A model generated the notes under the pieces. That model saw nothing but the letters and a program-made list of their open reading frames with translations. It was not told the DNA's origin and did no database searches. This document shows, piece after piece, positions 31,884 through 34,415 of a stretch of DNA of 34,415 nucleotides. The position numbers were made by a program, and so were the translations under genes. The stretch spans positions 1 to 34,415 of the forward strand of contig JAFLJT010000193.1 of assembly GCA_022712855.1 (NCBI GenBank). Reading direction: 5' to 3'. The stretch comes from Pseudodesulfovibrio sp. (GTDB lineage Bacteria > Desulfobacterota > Desulfovibrionia > Desulfovibrionales > Desulfovibrionaceae). Position 1 is the first letter of the stretch. Every line of letters starts with the position of its first letter.

Positions 31884-32063
31884 ATGGCTATTGTCATCGA
31901 TCCGGATGAATGTATTGGCTGTGAGTCTTGTGTTGAGATGTGTCCGGAAGTTTTTGAAATGGATGCAGACGGGGAAAAGGCTATCGTTATCGACGAAAAT
32001 GCCACTTCCGATTGTGTCGATGAGTCCATTGAGACGTGTCCCAATGAGGCTATTACTAAATAA
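31884..32063 (+). CDS. Desulfovibrio gigas-type ferredoxin
   Basis: 59 residues from the ATG at 31884, set by the strong AGGAGGT at 31871-31877 (an upstream in-frame start at 31746 would add 46 unrelated residues). Cysteines fall at 10, 13, 16, 20, 44 and 52, the spacing of D. gigas ferredoxin (8, 11, 14, 18, 42, 50) shifted by two. In that protein four ligate a [4Fe-4S] cluster (three in the [3Fe-4S] form) and Cys18-Cys42 form a disulfide. By analogy Cys10, 13, 16 and 52 would be ligands and Cys20-Cys44 the disulfide. A soluble low-potential electron carrier, a plausible partner for the oxidoreductase at 11552-14186. Single-gene unit with a strong terminator. Confidence 0.96.
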   Translation: MAIVIDPDECIGCESCVEMCPEVFEMDADGEKAIVIDENATSDCVDESIETCPNEAITK

Positions 32064-32084
32064 CCATAGATCTCTGTGGAAATA

Positions 32085-32120
32085 AAAAACGGCCGCACTT
32101 GTGCGGCCGTTTTTCTTTTT
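32085..32120 (+). terminator. Rho-independent terminator after ferredoxin
   Basis: ACGGCCGCAC-TT-GTGCGGCCGT, a perfect 10-bp stem with A-run before and TTTTTCTTTTT after. Probably bidirectional. Confidence 0.93.
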
Positions 32121-32187
32121 AGTGATATAAGTAGCCAAAAAGAAAAATGTGAGCGTATAGTTGGTGTTAACCTAGGTCGGTGCATTG

Positions 32188-34320
32188 ATGTTTTATCGGG
32201 AAAGAGTCCAATGGTATTCTCTAGCTATCCTCTTAATTCTTTTAAGTGGAATCTCTTTCTCCATCTTCGGTTTTATCTCCTTGCGTCAGGATGAAGATGA
32301 CCGAGTTCAAAATGCTTTCTTTCGTGAAATGGATAATCGCTACACTTCTTTGGATCGAGAACTCAATCTACACAAGGAATTTTTGTTTGGCCTGAAGGGA
32401 CTCTTTGACGCCTCGGATTTTGTTTCCAGGATAGAATTCAAAACGTATGTTGAGTCAGCTTCAAAACGTATTGGGGGACTCCAGGCTGTAGAATGGATCC
32501 CTTATGTTCCGAAAAAGCTGCGGAGTGCTTTCGAAAATAAAGTTCGAGATGACGGCTATCCTGATTTTGTTTTTACTCACCGCGGAAAGAAAAAGCACAT
32601 GGTCTCTGATATTGAGCGAGATGTGTATTACCCCGTTTATTATGTGTACCCATATAAAGGCAATAAAGCAGCCTTTGGCTTTAACCTTGGGTCAAGCTCA
32701 GCGCGGCTTAAAACACTCGTTCAGGCTCGTGATACAGGAAGTGCCGTGATTACTCCGCGAATCACGTTGGTGCAGGAAAAAGGGAGTCAGGGCGGTGTAT
32801 TACAGTTTGTTCCTGTGTACGAGAGAGCCTCGAAAACAGTGGCTGCTCGGCGTAAAAATCTGAAAGGTTTTGTACTCGGCGTCCATCGTCTCGGCGATAT
32901 TGTGCTTGGCTCTCTGGAGAAAATTGGTAGCCAGGGTGGTGGGATAGGTTTTTGCATTATTGACGCATCTGCGTCTGGTGGTGAGAAACTGTTCCAGAGT
33001 AGCGCCTGGACAGTAGATTCTAAGGCAAACAAATTTTATTATGAAAAGGAACTCTTCGTTGGTGGACGGACCTGGAAATATCTTGCTGTTCCAACAGATG
33101 AATTCATCGCCCAACACATTACATATAGGCCCTCTAGTTTTCTGGCAGCTGGTATTATAATCAGTATCTTACTTGCCGCATACTTACGCCAAAGGGCCAA
33201 TGAACTGAAAGAGACCCGGAATGTCACCCAGGCTATTATCGACTCCTCTTTGCATAGTATGGTCATGATTGATCCAGTTGGCACTGTGCTGCTGTTTAAT
33301 CCTGCGGCAGAACGTACTTTTGGATATTCTAGTAAAGAAGTCATTGGTAATAATGTTCTCATGCTCATGCCAGAACCGTACAAAAGCAACCATCCGCAAT
33401 TTCTTAAAAATTATCTGTCTACTGGAAATAAAAAAATCATCGGTATTGGGCGTGAGGTTGTTGGGCAAAAGAAAAATGGGACCATTTTTCCAATATACTT
33501 GTCAGTCAGTGAGATGAATAGTTCTGTGGGCGGTCGACGCTTTCTCGGGATGATCATGGATATCACCAGGCAAAAAGACGATGAAATTGCACTCATCAAA
33601 GCAAAAGAGATAGCCGAAAACGCAAACCAAACAAAATCTGAATTTCTCAATATCATGAGTCATGAATTGAGAACACCAATGACTATTATACTTGGTTATT
33701 TGCCACTTCTTATGGATGAGGCAAAAATACCGGCGGACAAAATTATCGTACAAATTGCTGGTGAGATGGACCGTTCCGGTAACCATCTCCTGACGCTTAT
33801 CAACGATCTATTGGATATTTCAAAGATTGAGGCAGGTGGTCTTGATTTAGACCTACAGTCAGTCTTCATACCTGACAGTCTTGCTGAGATGAATGAGATG
33901 TTCCGCGGCAAAGCCGAAAACATTGGAGTGGCTTTCACTACTCATTCCGGTAATATTATAGTTCTGGCCGATCCTGTCCGTCTACGTCAGATTCTTATTA
34001 ATCTTGTTGGGAATGCGATAAAATTTACGGCTAAGGGTAGTATTTCCATCATGGTGGAGGCAACTGAAAGCGAAGCAATCTTCAGCGTCAAAGACACTGG
34101 TGAGGGGGTTGCAAAAGCCGACATCGATTTGGTTTTCGACGTGTTTCGACAAGTGGATAGTTCGTCGGTTCGTGCAGCAGAAGGCACTGGCCTAGGTTTG
34201 GCTATTACGAAACGTCTGGTAGAAATGCACGGCGGAGTCATCAGTGTGGAAAGCGTACAAGGTGAGGGATCTACATTTTCATTTACGATACCATTAGCGA
34301 AAAATAAGGAAATGTTATGA
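32188..34320 (+). CDS. CHASE-PAS hybrid-lacking sensor histidine kinase
   Basis: About 710 residues from the ATG at 32188 (a TTG one codon earlier is also possible). A first membrane helix at ~12-34, an extracytoplasmic CHASE domain (~60-260: GGLQAVEWIPYVPKKLR, FVFTHRG, YYPVYYVYPY) and a second helix at ~310-335. A PAS domain follows (~345-465: IIDSSLHSMVMIDPVGTVLLFN). HisKA has its phospho-accepting His near 491 in MSHELRTPMTII. The HATPase domain has an N box (LINLVGNAIKFT), G1 (DTGEGV) and G2 (GTGLGLAI). All catalytic boxes look intact. No receiver domain is fused; it overlaps the next gene by 4 nt (ATGA), so the partner is the response regulator that follows. The signal is unknown. Confidence 0.94.
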   Translation: MFYRERVQWYSLAILLILLSGISFSIFGFISLRQDEDDRVQNAFFREMDNRYTSLDRELNLHKEFLFGLKGLFDASDFVSRIEFKTYVESASKRIGGLQAVEWIPYVPKKLRSAFENKVRDDGYPDFVFTHRGKKKHMVSDIERDVYYPVYYVYPYKGNKAAFGFNLGSSSARLKTLVQARDTGSAVITPRITLVQEKGSQGGVLQFVPVYERASKTVAARRKNLKGFVLGVHRLGDIVLGSLEKIGSQGGGIGFCIIDASASGGEKLFQSSAWTVDSKANKFYYEKELFVGGRTWKYLAVPTDEFIAQHITYRPSSFLAAGIIISILLAAYLRQRANELKETRNVTQAIIDSSLHSMVMIDPVGTVLLFNPAAERTFGYSSKEVIGNNVLMLMPEPYKSNHPQFLKNYLSTGNKKIIGIGREVVGQKKNGTIFPIYLSVSEMNSSVGGRRFLGMIMDITRQKDDEIALIKAKEIAENANQTKSEFLNIMSHELRTPMTIILGYLPLLMDEAKIPADKIIVQIAGEMDRSGNHLLTLINDLLDISKIEAGGLDLDLQSVFIPDSLAEMNEMFRGKAENIGVAFTTHSGNIIVLADPVRLRQILINLVGNAIKFTAKGSISIMVEATESEAIFSVKDTGEGVAKADIDLVFDVFRQVDSSSVRAAEGTGLGLAITKRLVEMHGGVISVESVQGEGSTFSFTIPLAKNKEML

Positions 34321-34415
34321 GTACAAAAGTCTTGATCGTCGATGATAACGATGGTGTTCGTCGCATGATCAGAATGCATTTGGACATAGCTGGAGAATAC
34401 GAAGCACATGAAGCC
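34317..34415 (+). CDS. Response regulator, receiver domain N-terminus, cut by window edge
   Basis: 33 codons run to the right edge. MSTKVLIVDDNDGVRRMIR is the receiver-domain start, with the acidic Asp-Asp pair that binds Mg. The phospho-acceptor Asp and any output domain lie outside the window. The ATG overlaps the kinase stop (ATGA), giving a coupled two-component pair. Confidence 0.9.
   Translation, partial: MSTKVLIVDDNDGVRRMIRMHLDIAGEYEAHEA

Noticed and set aside
1-34415. CRISPR array, tRNA, rRNA, insertion sequence or prophage genes
   Set aside because: No regularly spaced direct repeats, cloverleaf sequences, transposase or phage proteins were recognised on either strand.

Overview
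The window reads as a chromosomal segment of a Desulfovibrio/Pseudodesulfovibrio-like sulfate reducer (Desulfovibrionales). This is inferred from gene content, not from a marker gene. The clues are a 59-residue ferredoxin with the six-cysteine spacing of Desulfovibrio gigas ferredoxin, a single-chain AccA-AccD carboxyltransferase, a two-gene 2-oxoacid:ferredoxin oxidoreductase, and an aminotransferase / homoserine dehydrogenase / ApgM-type metalloenzyme cluster. Gene density is high and most genes are housekeeping. I see no tRNA, rRNA, CRISPR array, prophage or intact insertion sequence.

Layout. 1-4222 (minus): alaC-like aminotransferase, hom with ACT domain, an ApgM-family enzyme that is a candidate homoserine kinase, and a YbgC-type thioesterase cut by the window edge. 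4555-5478 (plus): ilvE. 5744-10838 (plus): a replication/repair operon, dnaX-ybaB-recR-recD2. 10978-11484: ferritin. 11552-14186: fused gamma/alpha and beta subunits of a 2-oxoacid:ferredoxin oxidoreductase. 14281-15963: ettA-like ABC-F protein. 16019-18316 (minus): a multidomain EAL-CBS-GGDEF protein. 18488-22164 (minus): accC-accDA. 22414-23676 (plus): FAD/NAD(P) oxidoreductase. 23869-26106 (minus): CHASE2 adenylate cyclase. 26303-30763 (plus): a type I secretion operon (TolC-like, ABC, HlyD) with no substrate gene in view. 30999-31721 (minus): TauE/SafE permease. 31884-32063 (plus): ferredoxin. 32188-34415 (plus): CHASE-PAS histidine kinase overlapping a truncated response regulator.

The most notable signal is not a gene. 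Five intergenic sites carry copies of one long imperfect palindrome of about 120-130 nt (called R1-R5 here: 1582-1705, 4301-4429, 5490-5614, 23687-23807, 30831-30954). Stem bases differ between copies but change in compensating pairs, while an asymmetric internal section is conserved in primary sequence. R5 splits the 3' arm of a terminator hairpin: removing 125 nt rebuilds a perfect 28-bp stem, which is good evidence that the element moved in. R1 fills almost the whole gap between hom and the ApgM-type gene and ends 11 nt before the latter's start codon. No gene in the window is an obvious mobilising enzyme, so the family looks non-autonomous.

Other points of interest are the ABC-family secretion ATPase with a degenerate signature motif and H-loop, the likely non-orthologous homoserine kinase, a hairpin between the two oxidoreductase subunit genes, and several perfect short dyads upstream of genes that could be operators.
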